NCBI RefSeq assembly: GCF_018812025.1 | Contig: NC_063050.1 | Location: forward strand, 13,495,037 to 13,559,036 | Direction: 5' to 3' | DNA from: Megalobrama amblycephala | Taxonomy: Eukaryota > Chordata > Actinopteri > Cypriniformes > Xenocyprididae | DNA length: 64,000 bases | Part shown: positions 34,615 through 46,394 of the stretch, piece by piece | Numbering within the stretch: the first letter of the stretch is position 1 | Layout: every line of letters begins with the position of its first letter | Translations under genes and position numbers: made by a program | The notes under the pieces: model-generated | The model's database searches: none | Told to the model about the DNA's origin: nothing | What the model saw: only the letters and a program-made list of their open reading frames with translations

Positions 34615-37600
34615 ACACATTCAAAACAATTATTAATATATTATTGTAAAATTATCATTTATTATTAATAATAATTTTTTTAATTAATAATAGCAATTTC
34701 TGCTTAAATGGATGGTATATAGAATTCTAATTATAATCTAACTTCTGTTGTAAACTGAGATTGTGTTGAGTTTTTAACATACATAAGTGGGTGTAAATGT
34801 TCCTGATGTCTTTCAGGCGGCTGGCCAGAAAACTCCCTCTGCCCGTCGAGAACAAGAAAACTCGTCCGCGTATTGATTTGATCGTGTTCATAATCAATCT
34901 GCTGTCCGAGCGCAGGTACGCTGATCTCTATCTGTCTGATCTGATCTGATCTGTCTGTGAGTGGACAGACTCTCATTCTCTCTCTCTGTAGTCTTCAGTC
35001 AGCCGAGAGCTCTCTCAGTCATCTGCACTCAGACTGTTTCCTGGGGAAGGTGTGTTTCCTGGTCACTGATGGTGAGTGAAATGATCGTTATAATAGCGTC
35101 TGCAACAACGGACAATAACGGTCTCTTTTAAAAGCGCAGTCGTTAAAGCATGATGGATTCTGATTGGATGTCAATGTTTATATCAAAATAACGTTTTTAA
35201 CGTAAATAAAGGGTTAGTTCACCCAAAAATTAAAATTCTGTCATTAATTACTCACCCTCATGTCGTTCTACACCGGTAAGACATTCGTTCATCTTCAGAA
35301 CACAAATTAAGATATTTTTTATGAAATCCGATGGCTCAGTGAGGCCTGCATTCAAAGCAATGACATTGAAAATCTCATAAAGGTACTAAAACATATCAGT
35401 TCATGTGAGTTCAGTGGTTCCACCTTAATATTATAAAGCAACAAGAATACTTTTTGTATGCCAAAAAACTAAATAACGACTTTTCAACAATATCTTGTGT
35501 TGGCTGATTTCAAAACACTGCTTCGGAGCTTTATGAATCAAATCAGTGGTTCGGAGTGCCAGAGTCACATGATTTCAGCAGTTTAGCCATTTGATAGGAG
35601 ATCCGAATCACTGATTCGATTCGTAAAGCTCTGAAGAACTGTTTTAAAATCGGCCATCACGAGATATTGTTGAAAAGTCGTTATTTAAAAAAAAAAAAAT
35701 TTTTTGGAGCACCAAAAATATTCTCGTCGCTTTATAATATTAATATTGAACCACTGTACTCACATGAACTGATTTAAATATGTTTTTAGTACCTTTATGA
35801 GAGTTTCAATGGCATTGCTCTCTATAGTGGCCTCACTGAGCCATCGGATTTCATCAAAAAAATCTTAATTTGTGTTCCGAAGATGAACGAAGGTCTTACG
35901 GGTGTGGAACGACATGAGGGTGAGTAAATTACATTATTATCATTTTTGGGTGAACTAACCCTTTATGTAACTGTACAACCCACTGAAGAGATGTCTATCC
36001 CTCACAGCCTCGCTTTAATTCAAGGTTCCCGCGGGGTCTTAAAAAGCCTTAAAAGCATTGAATTTATTAATTTGGAAATAATACCTTAAAAAGACTTTAA
36101 AAAGTCTTGAATTTTGATGTCTGGGTCTTAAAAATTGTGCTGTATGTAACTTCTCCGTATTGTAATTTTCCTCAAAAGTTTCATTTGTCAACCACGATTA
36201 TTTTGATTAAATGATGTAACGTTAGTATAAATAAAGAGTGGCGGAACCAATAATTGACAACGCAACGCAGCCCCGGGTCACAGTACAAAATACTGCGAAC
36301 ACATGATGCCTTCAGAAGATCACGCGCTACAGCACCACAACCATAGACTGCAACACAACACAACACAACACAACACAGACCTCAAGCAACAAGCAAAGGA
36401 GAAGCGTGAAAAATCAAAGAAAATCTCAGCATTCCACAGGAAAGGTTGACTGACGGCGTTATATTTATAACGTTTGTTTTTACTAGTGGTGGGCTGTTAA
36501 CGCCGATAACGTGAGACTCTTATCGGGCGATTAAAAAAAAATATCGCCGTTAATCTATTCTCAAAGTTGGGCTGGGAGCTGGGTCTATACTACGCAAGCT
36601 ATGATGAGTTTCACCTTGATATTTTAGCGCGGATGTATACCTAGCCGAATTGACCCTTCGCAAAGACCCGCCCCCCTTAGTTACTGTTGCTTTGTCCGAC
36701 AATCCGTGGCGCTGTCACGCCACACAGTGATAAATGCATCACGGAGCAAAGAGGACACTGATAACACATCGACAGACAAGACAGAGCAGGTTACTTATGA
36801 TATTAAACAAAGTCCCAGCTTTAAAACTGAGTAGTTTAAGAAATGCAAACAATAAAAACCGTTTTGTTGCTCTTTAATGTGTCGTGACCATGGTCGTGAC
36901 AGATTGCTGTAACGCCTCAGCTCAAGAGGCTTGTAAACCGATCATCTCTTCCTACTAGTTCATGTATAGCATCAAACAGGCCCGGATCGGCTAATCGGGA
37001 GCACCGGGAGAATTCCCGGTGGGCCGGTCTGTTTATTTGGCCGTGAGGGCCGGTGTTGTCATGGCACTGGGTTGAAATATGGATGCTCTAGAAACTGTGG
37101 ACGCGGCCAAATGTACTAAGCTGAGTAGCCTAACTTTTTCCTAAAAAAACATTCAGTGACGGATTTAGGCCTGGACGGACCAGGGCGGCACGGGGCACCT
37201 GCGCAAGAAAAAACAAACAAACTATCAAACAAACAAATGCGCGATCGGGTTTTTACCGCTCATTTGCACGCAACGTCAATGATATCATGTCACTCGGTGG
37301 GTAAATTAACCTGGTCGGGAGGGACTCGGAGTGTGCGCTCGGAGAAGACAACTCACTCAAAAGTATACGAGAACAAGGGATGAGGTGACGTCTGTAGGGA
37401 CAGCGGGACAAGTTCTAAATCAACGCTAAATTATGGTAAGGCAAAAGGTCTAAGCCACCGGAGGCCGATTTAAGTAACGTAAATAAATAAAAAGGAAGAG
37501 GGGAAAACATGCAAAAGATAAAGGCATGTATGCAGCTTACTCATATCGTAATAATAGTAGGCAAATAATAAAATATGGCCTATCACTTATGTTATGTTGC

Positions 37601-39995
37601 TTGCTATAGACTATTACACATTGGCCAACAATATTAATTTTTCTGTCCAACTAGCTTAACCAGACAGTAAAATGTGATTTTGTAAAGTTGTGCAATTTTG
37701 TAGGATTTATGGTATTTTGTGTTATTTATTTGCCTCAATTTGTAATAATTTAAGTATATACATTTATATAAAATAGCAAAATTTTATGTTAAATCCACTT
37801 TAATAAAGATCTACATTTCTAAATTTCATTCATAGTGATAGACATGAAAAATGTGCCTGGGTTTACTGCCATCTACTGGAAAGCAAACACTTAATTAAAT
37901 TAAAATTAAAATAACATGAATTTTTAACTACAGCCACTAGATGGCTAGAGAATTAATCAATGGTTCACCTTATAAAATCATTATTATAACTATAAAAATA
38001 ACTCTATATCAAATTTTTGCATTTTTTGTACTATCATTTGTACTATCATGGGTATTTGAAGATATACAAGGATTTACAAGGTTGTAGAGAACAGTGCACT
38101 ATTGCAGACTTATATACTGAGGTTTTAATTACATTATTTTAATATAGTCAGTCGTGAATTAAAGTGGGCCGGTCTAAGGCATGAAACTCCAGGGCTGAAA
38201 ATGAGTCCCAATCCGGCCCTGGCATCAAATAAACATGAATGAACATGAGAATCAATGTTGTTTCAAATGCGGAAAGATGTCAATATACACAATTTTTCAA
38301 GTGTAACTCCACCGTGGTTAATCTTCTAACTCCTGACTGTTTTGTCGGACAAAATGGCGGATTACTTTTAGTCATTATTTGGGTAGCACACATATTCTGA
38401 ATGTTTTCGGCAGAATTCAAATGAGCCATTTTAATCTAGATTAGTTACAAGATTACAGTGTGATTAATCTAGATTAAAAAAAATTAATCTATGCCACCAC
38501 TAGTTTTTACATTAGCTAGCTACCAATTTCATTCTGTGGTTATGGGTAAATGTAAATTTAATGAAGCGTGGCTGGATAAAAACTCTTTTCGTCATTGGTT
38601 GAAACCAGTGCACAACAACGTTTTTGAGGCTTTTTGCACCATATGCAGAGGAGAGGCCATAAGGGGAAGTTGACGGAACTGGCTGTCCTTGATAAAGAGA
38701 TTGCTGCCCTGAGTGAAGAGCTAAGGAGTTGACTGTGTTTCTTAATTTAATTTATTGTTGAGTTCTGATTTTCTGATTTTTTTTTTTTTTATGTTTATTG
38801 TTCAGGGGTCTCTCAGTTCCCCATATTCCCAGCATGGAATAAGTAGCTAGCTAATGTTAAAAAACAACTTAACATTGTTCGGCAAACTTTCTTGTGGCCT
38901 ACTGAAATGTTTTTATTTTTCACACTTGCTTAGGCTTATCTTTTACCCATTCCACATTTGAAAAATAAATGAACACAAGTTCAAGGATTTTGTTTTTCTT
39001 TGCTGGTATAGGGACGTGAAATGGGTATTAATTTTTTATATAAATGGTCTTAAAAAGGTCTTAAAAAGACTTGAATTTAACTTGAAGAAACCTGTAGGAA
39101 CCCTGTAATTACTGTTCAAATCAAAATGGCGCTGCTGTGAATTTTAAATTGTTTTCAGATATGTCCCATTTTGGTAACAATGTAGCAGAATGATAACATA
39201 AAATAGTAAGTAAATATGGCATTTGGCCTCAAGATAAATTAACAACACTGAAGGTCAAGCACCTCCTTTCACTGACCATTTGCTGAAACATCACAAGTTT
39301 CACACCCAATTTTGCATCATATTAGTGCCATATACACGTCTGTTCAAAAGTTTGGGGTCGGTAAGATTTTTTAATGTTTTTTAAAGAAGTCTCTTCTGCT
39401 CATCAAGGCTATATTAAATTAACCAGAAAGAATAAAGTAAAAACAGCAATACTGTTAAATATTATTACAATTTAAAAAAAGTGTTTTATATGTGAAATAT
39501 ATTAAAATGTAATTTATTTCTGTGATCAAATTTGATTTTTCAGCATCATTACTCCAGTCTTCAGTGTCACATGATCCTTCATAAATCATTCTAATATGCT
39601 GATTTGATGATTAATAAACATTTCTGATTATTATCAATGTTGAAAACAGTTGTGCTGCTTCATATTTTGGTAGAAACCGTGATGTATTTTTATCTCAGGA
39701 TACTTTGATGAATAGAAAGTTCAAAAGAACAGCATTTATTTGAAATATAAAATCTTTTGTAACATTATAAATGTCTTTACTGTCACTTTTGATCGATTGA
39801 ACGCCTCCTTGCTGAATGAAAGCATTAATTTTCTTTCGTGACTGTCACAAGTGTTTGTGGTCAGTAAGTTTTGTGTATGTGTGTGTTTGCAGCTCGCTGT
39901 GGCTCTCACACTCAGGAGCGAATGGTCAGCGTGAGAAAACTGGCTGCTTCACATCAGTGTCCCGTCCTCTGCGCTGAGCACAGGGTAAACACAAG

Positions 39996-40041
<46 letters not shown>

Positions 40042-40511
40042 CGTTTTTGTGAATTGTGGGGACATTCCATAGGCGTAATGGTTTTTATACTGAACAAGCC
40101 GTATTTTCTATCCCCCTACACTACCCCTACCCCTAAACCTACCCATCACAGGAAACTGCACATTTTTACTTTCTCACAAAAACTCATTCTGTATGATTTA
40201 TAAGCCTTTTGAAAAGTGAGAACATGGAGTAATGTCCTCATAAGTCACCTCTTCTTGTAATACCTATGTCATACCCATGTCATTATACACATTTGTGTCC
40301 TGATATTTCACAAAAACGCGCACACACTCTCTCTCACACGCTCAACGCGTCACTCTCTCTCTGTCAGACGGCAGATGGCGTGAACGCAGCATCTGTGCGG
40401 ATCCTCAACATTCTGAAGGTGTCAGCGGGAATGTCGCCCATAGCAACCACCGCCCTCTATCTGTCCTCACTGACCCGCTGCTCTGTGACCTCTGACCTCG
40501 AAGACGACTGA
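32372..40511 (+). CDS. cenpm: Centromere protein M (CENP-M)
   Basis: CENP-M is a small GTPase-like protein that does not bind nucleotide and holds together the CENP-H/I/K/M part of the inner kinetochore (CCAN). Coding exons: 32372-32428, 32514-32593, 34817-34915, 34992-35071, 39893-39984, 40368-40511; all GT/AG, 183 aa against about 180 in human. Recognised by the N terminus MSLLTPYSKVPELNTATVL (human MSVLRPLDKLPGLNTATIL), LARKLPLPVENKKTRPRIDL with IVFIINLLSERSLQSAE, and CFLGKVCFLVTDA. The acidic end SDLEDD resembles the human SLEDL. Start chosen at the only ATG giving this terminus. Introns 2 and 4 (2.2 and 4.8 kb) are expanded by mobile elements. No lesion in coding exons. Confidence 0.93.
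32643..32898. mobile_element. Foldback MITE in cenpm intron 2
   Basis: 256-bp near-perfect palindrome. The left begins GTTATATAAGATTTGAAG and the right ends CTTCATATAAC. Arms share CAGATGCAAAAGCCTCCA / TGGAGGCTTTTGCATCTG and ATTTTTATCAAGCTCGTATG / CATACGAGCTTGATAAAAAT. Short loop near 32770. No coding content. Confidence 0.88.
33563..34530. mobile_element. hAT-like non-autonomous element, right end lost
   Basis: Starts TAGGGCTGGGTATTGACAC next to a TA microsatellite, followed by GATTCGATTTGATATTGATT. Near the right side, AAGAATCGATATCGGTTCG and GAGAATCGATTAAAAG mirror it. The expected CCCAGCCCTA terminus is absent; the sequence runs into a TA repeat at about 34539-34610. A GC-richer interior at 34060-34320 has no open frame of note. 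Confidence 0.6.
34539..34610. repeat. (TA)n microsatellite
   Basis: About 70 bp of uninterrupted TA in cenpm intron 2; a shorter TA run is at 33532-33562. Confidence 0.9.
35207..35965. mobile_element. Foldback MITE, family A (cenpm intron 4)
   Basis: Begins AAAGGGTTAGTTCACCCAAA and ends TTTGGGTGAACTAACCCTTT, with arms TCACCCTCATGTCGTTC / GAACGACATGAGGGTGA and a central CAAAACACTGCTTC / GAACTGTTTTAAAATCGGCC region. Same family as 4334-5175. Confidence 0.88.
36484..38502. mobile_element. Middle hAT element with perfect 8-bp target duplication
   Basis: Flanked by GTTTTTAC at 36476-36483 and 38503-38510. The ends are TAGTGGTGGGCTGTTAACGC and TAATCTATGCCACCACTA; the first nine bases form inverted repeats (TAGTGGTGG / CCACCACTA). 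ATTAATCTAGATT-type motifs lie near both ends. Excluding the inner element its own length is about 770 bp. Non-autonomous. Confidence 0.92.
36977..38221. mobile_element. Inner hAT element with perfect 8-bp target duplication
   Basis: 1245 bp flanked by GCATCAAA at 36969-36976 and 38222-38229. The ends are CAGGCCCGGATCGGCTAATC and GTCCCAATCCGGCCCTG, and subterminal GTGGGCCGGTCT occurs near both ends (about 37019 and 38164). The 5' third (37150-37400) is GC-richer, with a 75-aa open frame that I do not recognise. No intact transposase. Confidence 0.93.
38541..38670 (+). pseudogene. Fragment of a BED-type zinc-finger (hAT-like) protein
   Basis: Starting at ATGGGTAAATGT it reads MGKCKFNEAWLDKNSF then RHWLKPVHNNVFEAFCTICR, with CxxC followed by GEAIRGS and a stop. 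This resembles the N-terminal start of fish hAT-type or transposon-derived proteins as I recall them, where a CxxC..HxxxH BED finger follows. The His pair and everything after are missing, so it is a remnant. It sits inside the outer element, supporting that this element once encoded or captured a hAT protein. Confidence 0.55.
39330..39800. repeat. Common interspersed repeat (TTCAAAAGTTTGGGGTC family)
   Basis: Starts at TTCAAAAGTTTGGGGTCGGT and contains CAGTCTTCAGTGTCACATGA followed by CATTCTAATATGCTGATTTG. A related copy lies at 61468-61760 (CGTTCAGAAGTTTGAGG, same CAGTCTTCAGTGTCACATGA). I remember this sequence as abundant in cyprinid introns. Class unknown, no coding content. Confidence 0.65.
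39998..40038. repeat. (CA)n microsatellite
   Basis: About 40 bp of CA immediately after the cenpm exon 5 donor (AGG|GTAAAC at 39985). Length changes here could matter for splicing of exon 5, but that is speculation. Confidence 0.9.
40039..40260. repeat. Interspersed repeat with CCCCTACCCCTAAACC motif
   Basis: Contains GTGGGGACATTCCATAGG, a CTACACTACCCCTACCCCTA motif, AAACTCATTCTGTATGA and TGAGAACATGGAGTAATGTCC. It is a known-looking fish repeat inserted between cenpm exons 5 and 6. No open frame of significance. Confidence 0.55.
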
Positions 40512-40820
40512 CCACCAATAAGACGAATTAGTTACTTTAAGAACAACATTAAGACTCGGTTCATTACTTTGAATTTCCACCAGGGAAAGACAAGTTGCAG
40601 ATAATCTCGCAGGATTGCAGAATAGTTCAGGTGGGTGTAAGAAATCGGACTTTATTGTCTGCTGTGTGTTATTATGGCTGGCTGTCTCTCATATTCACTC
40701 TTTTACTGAATTAGTAAAACCTCCAAACCAGCAGGGGGAGCCATTGGGTAGCTAATGGGTCTCTCCTAAATAATTACCCCTCTACAATATTTATGAATAA
40801 AATATTTGAATTTTTAACCA
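40512..40820 (+). other. cenpm: cenpm 3' UTR with polyadenylation signal
   Basis: The first AATAAA after the stop codon is at 40796-40801, giving a short 3' UTR of about 300 nt. No competing coding sequence. Confidence 0.5.
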
Positions 40821-43430
40821 AATGACTACTGTTTTAATGGGCTATTTAAGTTTGATACTTTTTTTTCCATACTGTGTGTCACACATACTTACACAGTACT
40901 AGTAAGTTTGGCTATACTTGTAAAAAATAAAGAAAAAGTAGATAAAGTTGGAATAAGAAAGAAAGTAGATGAGTTCAAACTTATGACTAGGAGTCACTAG
41001 TAGTAAATTGAGATGCTATTATAGATTTTTATTATTAGTTTGAATTAGTTTATATTTCATATTATATTTTCCATTTTACTTTTAGTAATTTTGTTGTGTG
41101 TTTTTGTCATTTTTATTAGTTATTAGTTTTTGTTAATTTTAGTTTTAGGTATTCTAGTACATCAAGTTAAACTGAATGAAAATGAGAAATGCTTCTTTGG
41201 AAGTTATGCTGAAATAAAATAAGTTTTTTTTTTTATTTTTTTTTTTATATATATTTTATTTCACTTAAAGGGATAGTTCACCCAAAAATGAAAATTTGAT
41301 GTTTATCTGCTTACCCCCAGGCCATCCAAGATGATGATTTTTAACTCCAACTGTTGCGGTTTGTCAGTCATATAATGCATGTCAATGGGAACTCCATCTA
41401 TAAGAGTAAAAAAAAAACATGCACAGACAAATCCAAATTAAACCCTGCGGCTCGTGACGACACATTGATGTCCTAAGACACAAAACGATCAGTTTGTGTG
41501 AGAAACTGAACAGTATTTATATAATTTTTTTTACCTCTAAAACACCACTATGTCCAACTGCGTTCAGCATTCGTTTAGTGAGGTCTGATCGCGCTCTGAC
41601 AACGGCAGTGATGTCTCGCACTCATTGAAATATAAGCGTGAGACAATATTTAACACCTTGGTGCTCTTTTTTTTTTTATTGCCTTTTTTTCCTATCACAT
41701 ATTTTGTAATCATCATAAATTAAGTATCAATCGAAAGCTTAAACATGCAAAATTCAACCTGTAAAAACCATTTTGAAATCAGACCTTGCCTTACCATGGA
41801 AAAGCACTTTAAATCCTTTTAGCAGGCTTCTCCCCATAGTGGGCGCTGTCATGTTTCATATTAGAAAATTTATTTTAATTATTTAAATAGTTCAATTCTT
41901 GACAAGTCACACATCGTTGGAAAGCTCACAGACTCATGGTTCCATATTTGGTGACTGTTTTGTGATAGAAGTGATGTTGTGACAGAAATTGATTTATTTG
42001 TCACACATCAAAAAGTATTCAATGGATTGTGGGTTTCACTTGGCTACTTTTGGTATTACACCTAAACAAAATCTCATGGGAACTTCAATTTTTGTGTTAT
42101 CAACGTCAAATTTGGAACACACCTTGATTAGACATTATGGCTTTGATAAAATAGCAATTTTAGAGTAAAATTATTTTTGTAAAATATATATTTTGTATCA
42201 AACATGTTTAGGACAGTGCTTTTTTTACACTTCAGCAATAATCTAAGTGTCTGCTTTAAAAAGAGACCAACCTTAGGTCTATAATCCAAAGCATTCATGT
42301 ATTAACCTTTTAAGTTTGGATTGTGCATTTTCACATGTATGCTCAAAAAGGGGGGTGACGGTAACAAAAATATATTTTTTAATGGTTTTATTTACCTATA
42401 ATACCTCTGGTCTACTCTGAATAAGGGCCATTTGCTGCACTATAGTAACCTCATCCCAAATGCTCAGTGTTTCCCCCAACTCTTTTCCTCTTTTGTGTTT
42501 CCATGACAACCTCACCTGTTGCAAACCAATCCTATCAGTAACCTGAGTCCTGAATAATGGACGTTCTTTGCGAAGAAATGACAAAAAGGCTTTCTGGCAT
42601 CTTACCTGTGCCACCGTCTCTCTCTTAACCTTTCCGTTCGGTCCCTCGTGACTGACCTCATTTGACATCTCTTCACTGACCACTTCATGCACAGGGTTAC
42701 GGTCCAGATATCCTCTTACCCCACAGACACACGAGAGTGCTTCGACAGTTAGGAAGAGGCCATCGCACTTTCATTTAATTGTTCTTTTAATTGGGCTTGA
42801 ATCTACAGCCTTTTCAGTCAAAGAGCAATTGTCAAGTTTTGGTTTTCTTTCTAGAAAGACATATTCTTTCTTATATAAAAGGCATTATTAGTCAAGTATT
42901 GTCCCAAATTATTGGTCTGCTATACTTATGAGGTCACACACACACACAAAGCATTGAGACGGTGCTTTAGTTCAGTCTCAGTAGGTTTGTGTGATATTGT
43001 TCTATGATCTGCTCTGTTGGCATCCATTAGAGTCCTTCACAAACACATCTACAGTGCAGCTGTCTCTCCAGAGACCTGCCTTTGTCCCACTCAACATTCT
43101 GTTACTGAATAATGCAGATTGTGTGTGTGTGTTCACATGCTGAGAGATTGGCAGAGCAGGACGGCAGTGGATGCGTTTCTGCCCGCACGTACCACTTTCA
43201 CACACATTCCTACCTTTATTTATGGCCAGGTAAAGTGGGTGTTTGCTAAATCAAGCATCACTATTGGTACTGCTCATAGTTAGTGATCCAAACCAACCCT
43301 TAATGCTGAGTGTTAAACTTTAGAGTGTACCTTTTTTTGTGCTACAGACATAAATGATGGCTTATATCATGTGTCTTGGGGAGGAAATCTGTGTTATTTT
43401 GGGTAAAGATGATTTGAAACAATATATACA
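40821..43430. other. Gene-free spacer with a half family A MITE
   Basis: 41265-41300 carries the left end of the family A MITE (AAAGGGATAGTTCACCCAAA), but I see no mirrored right end within the next kilobase, so it is truncated, or a related half element to about 41645. The rest is AT-rich single-copy-looking sequence. A 98-aa minus-strand open frame (42396-42692) matches nothing I know and has no gene-like context. Confidence 0.4.
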
Positions 43431-43439
43431 AGTTGCAAT

Positions 43440-44640
43440 ATACAACCGCAACACCTTAGAAACCATCAGAAAACTCTAGAAACAGGTTAAAGTTGTGTTG
43501 TATTGTAAAAATATCTATACAAATAAAATTGACACTCCGAGCATTGTCGTGGTAACCATCTAGAACACTCTAGCAACCACATAGCAACTGTTAAAAATAA
43601 AACCACTCAAAACACCTAGCAACCACCTAGAAAACTAGCAGTGATATAGGAGCATGTTAAAAACACTTAGAACACCTAGAAACTGCATAGCAACGCCCTA
43701 GCAACCATAAAGAAACGGCATAACAACAGTCGTGAATTACTGTAAAATGCTCTATACAGAAACTTGACACTCAGAACACCTAGCAGCTGCAAAGCACTGT
43801 CCTTGCAACCACCTAGAACACTTCAGCAACAGCATAGCAACACCTTAGCAACATGTTAAAAGTTAATATATCGTGATATATTGTAAAATGCTCTATACAG
43901 AAACTTGACACTCATTCATAGCACTGTCATAGCAACCACATAGAACACTTTAGCAACACCCTAGCAACCATATAGCAACATGTTGAAAGTTAAACCACTC
44001 AAAACACCTAGCAACCACCTAGAAAACTAGCAGTGATATAGGAGCATGTTAAAAACACTTAGAACACCTAGAAACTGCATAGCAACATCCTAGCAACCAC
44101 AAAGCAACAGCATAACAGGTCAAAGTCGTGATATATTGTAAAATGCTCTATACAGAAACTTGACACTCATTCATAGCACTGTCATAGCAACCACGTAGAA
44201 CACTTTAGCAACACCCTAGCAACCAAATAGCAACATGTTGAAAGTTAAACCACTCAAAACACCTAGCAACCACCCAGAAAACTCTAGCAATGACAGGAGC
44301 ATATTAAAAACACTTTTAAAAAAAAGCTAACAACTGCATAGCACTGTCCTGGCAACCACTTTGAACACTTTAGCAACAGCATAGCAACGCCCTAGCAGCC
44401 ATATAGCAATGGCATAACAACAGGTTAAAGTCATGGTATATTGTAAAACAGAGCATCTGGCAACTTCATAGCACTGTCCTGGCAACCAGCTAGAACACTA
44501 TAGCAACACCTTAGCAACCACATAGCAACGTGTTAAGTTAAACCACTCAAAACACCTCACAACCCACAAATGCTAAAATAAAAACATTCAGAACACAGCA
44601 ACTACCTAGAAACGCTCTAGCATTATGATAGTGAGTTTTG
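43440..44640. repeat. Minisatellite-like block (CCTAGCAACCAC units)
   Basis: Irregular tandem array of units such as ACACCTAGCAACCACCTAGA, CATAGCAACACCCTAGCAAC and TCTATACAGAAACTTGACAC. Longer blocks of about 240 bp recur: ACCACTCAAAACACCTAGCA at about 43601, 43992 and 44250, and TGTAAAATGCTCTATACAGA at about 43741, 43892 and 44139. No coding capacity. Diffuse edges. Confidence 0.8.
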
Positions 44641-45353
44641 TATAATCAAAAAAAATCTTGCTCAGCCTTTTATTTCGGTATTTCTTTGTGTTTTGAGACA
44701 AACAGGAATTGATTGGCTTCAAGTTTGACTGTGACATCATATGCAGCCATTATAAAATCACAAGTTCTTTGTGAGTTTGAATTTGATGTCAATAGTGTGT
44801 GTGTGTATATAGCCTCTCAGGAGAGCTCAGGATACCTCAGCTTTCCTGCCCTGCCTCTTCCTCTCACAGCAGATAATACAGGATGACACTGAACTTCCTT
44901 ACAAATCACACACACACACACACAGATTTAGAAAGCCCTAGAAACCAGATGCCCCCTTTCAACAGACCTGAGGAACAATGCTGGTATTGAGGAGGAGAGA
45001 TGCATCAAACCAACAGGCGCTTCTAGAGCTCAGGCTCAAACTACTCAGAGAGCAGTCTTCATGCTCACAAGTAGCTCTTTTAGTGCTCAGGGGAATGATA
45101 CTGAAGTATCAGCTTTGTCTCAAATTGTCTTAATTTCTATTGAGAAATAAACACAATTGAGTCAATGAGTATGGAGCTACAAAAATGTGTTTTTTTTATT
45201 TTTTATTTTAGTCTAGTTTATTTAGTTTTATTTGTTTAAATTTTATTTTAAAATCTAATTCATATTTTATTCTGATTTTATTTTAATGTATTTTTATCTA
45301 ATTTTTATTATTTATCTTAATCAGTAGTTTATTTATTTTAATCTTTATTATTA

Positions 45354-46360
45354 GGGGCCAAGCACCGAAGCTCCGTCAAACCGTTCTCGAATAACGTGCG
45401 AACAAATCAGATGAAGAGCATGTCAAAATGGATGTGAAGCTATATCTACACAACGCTTTAGCATATTCTGACCAAACTTGGTTTGTTTTCACACAGTGCC
45501 ATCTAGTGGTCAGGAGATATGAAAAATTGACATTTTTGCTTAACCTCTGAATGGTTTGTCTGAATAATACAAAACTCTTTAGATTCAGTGCAGCTTTCTG
45601 GATTTTCCCATATCGGCTATTTTGGGCATCGGCCATTTTGAGTTTTGTCGTAAAATGTTATATTTTATGAATGCATTGGCGTTGGTGTGTGTCTTCGGCA
45701 CCATGCCCTGAAGTTCCGGCAGCACCACCTTGTGGACAAAAATTATAATAAATTTCAAAAGATGTTAATAGCTTTTGATTAGTTTTGCCTGTTGTAATGA
45801 ATTTTAATAGATTAATAACTTAATTGATCTTAATAGATTTGTTGGGTCATGCTGAGAATACAGATACCAATTTTGCTATAGTCGGTCGAACTTCCTGTCC
45901 GCCATTTTTATTTTCTTTGAAAACCTACATTTTCAAACTCTTCCTAGACCGTTTGTCAGATTTTCACCAAATTTGAGTCAGATCATCTTCAGACCATGCC
46001 AGTAAAAATGGATTTTGTATTTCGTATCAACAGACGAAACCGCTTTCATACACCGCATCAACAAAGTTGAGGCATGATGCCAAAATAACTCTGAGGCTGT
46101 ATCTCTGCAATGCTTTGACACACTGACACCAAACTTTGCGAGTATCATTGTCACTTCACTCTGACCATACCACATCAGTTTGGTCACAGCGCCACCTGTT
46201 GGTCAAAAAAGATAAATCATTTTACTAGTGACTTTATGATTATTCAGCTATTTTGCCTAAAATCATCATAATATGTCTTTAAATGCTCATTGCTGCAGTT
46301 GCTCTGATGCTCCCAGCCAAGCTGGCATGACTTATCATGCTTTCTTTGTGCTTGGCCTCT
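45354..46360. mobile_element. Interspersed repeat with GGGGCCAAGCAC ends
   Basis: The left end GGGGCCAAGCACCGAAG and the right end TTTGTGCTTGGCCTC form short inverted repeats. The interior contains GCCATCTAGTGGTCAGGAGAT and AGCGCCACCTGTTGGTCA, like the GGTGGCGCTAT motifs in the element at 19563-21291, so the two may be distant relatives. Non-coding. Confidence 0.55.
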
Positions 46361-46394
46361 TAACTGATGCTATTTATTGTTATTTGAAAGTGAT

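Larger units (their letters stand above)
36021..39101. mobile_element. Outer hAT-like element of a triple nest (cenpm intron 4)
   Basis: The left end CAAGGTTCCCGCGGGGTCTT is followed by repeated CTTAAAAAG motifs. The right side has GTCTTAAAAAGGTC and ends AACCTGTAGGAACCCTG. The ends are roughly mirrored (CA[A/G]GGTTCC.../...GGAACCCTG). Flanks CTTTAATT and TAATTACT share only a core, so the target duplication is unclear. It contains a BED-type zinc-finger protein fragment at 38541-38670 and is interrupted by the element at 36484-38502. Confidence 0.65.

Noticed and set aside
37156..37383. 75-aa open frame inside the inner hAT element
   Set aside because: No transposase or known protein motif could be recognised; interior of a non-autonomous element.
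42396..42692. 98-aa minus-strand open frame in the cenpm-mb spacer
   Set aside because: No recognised motif, no splice partners, no promoter; length is within chance for this region.
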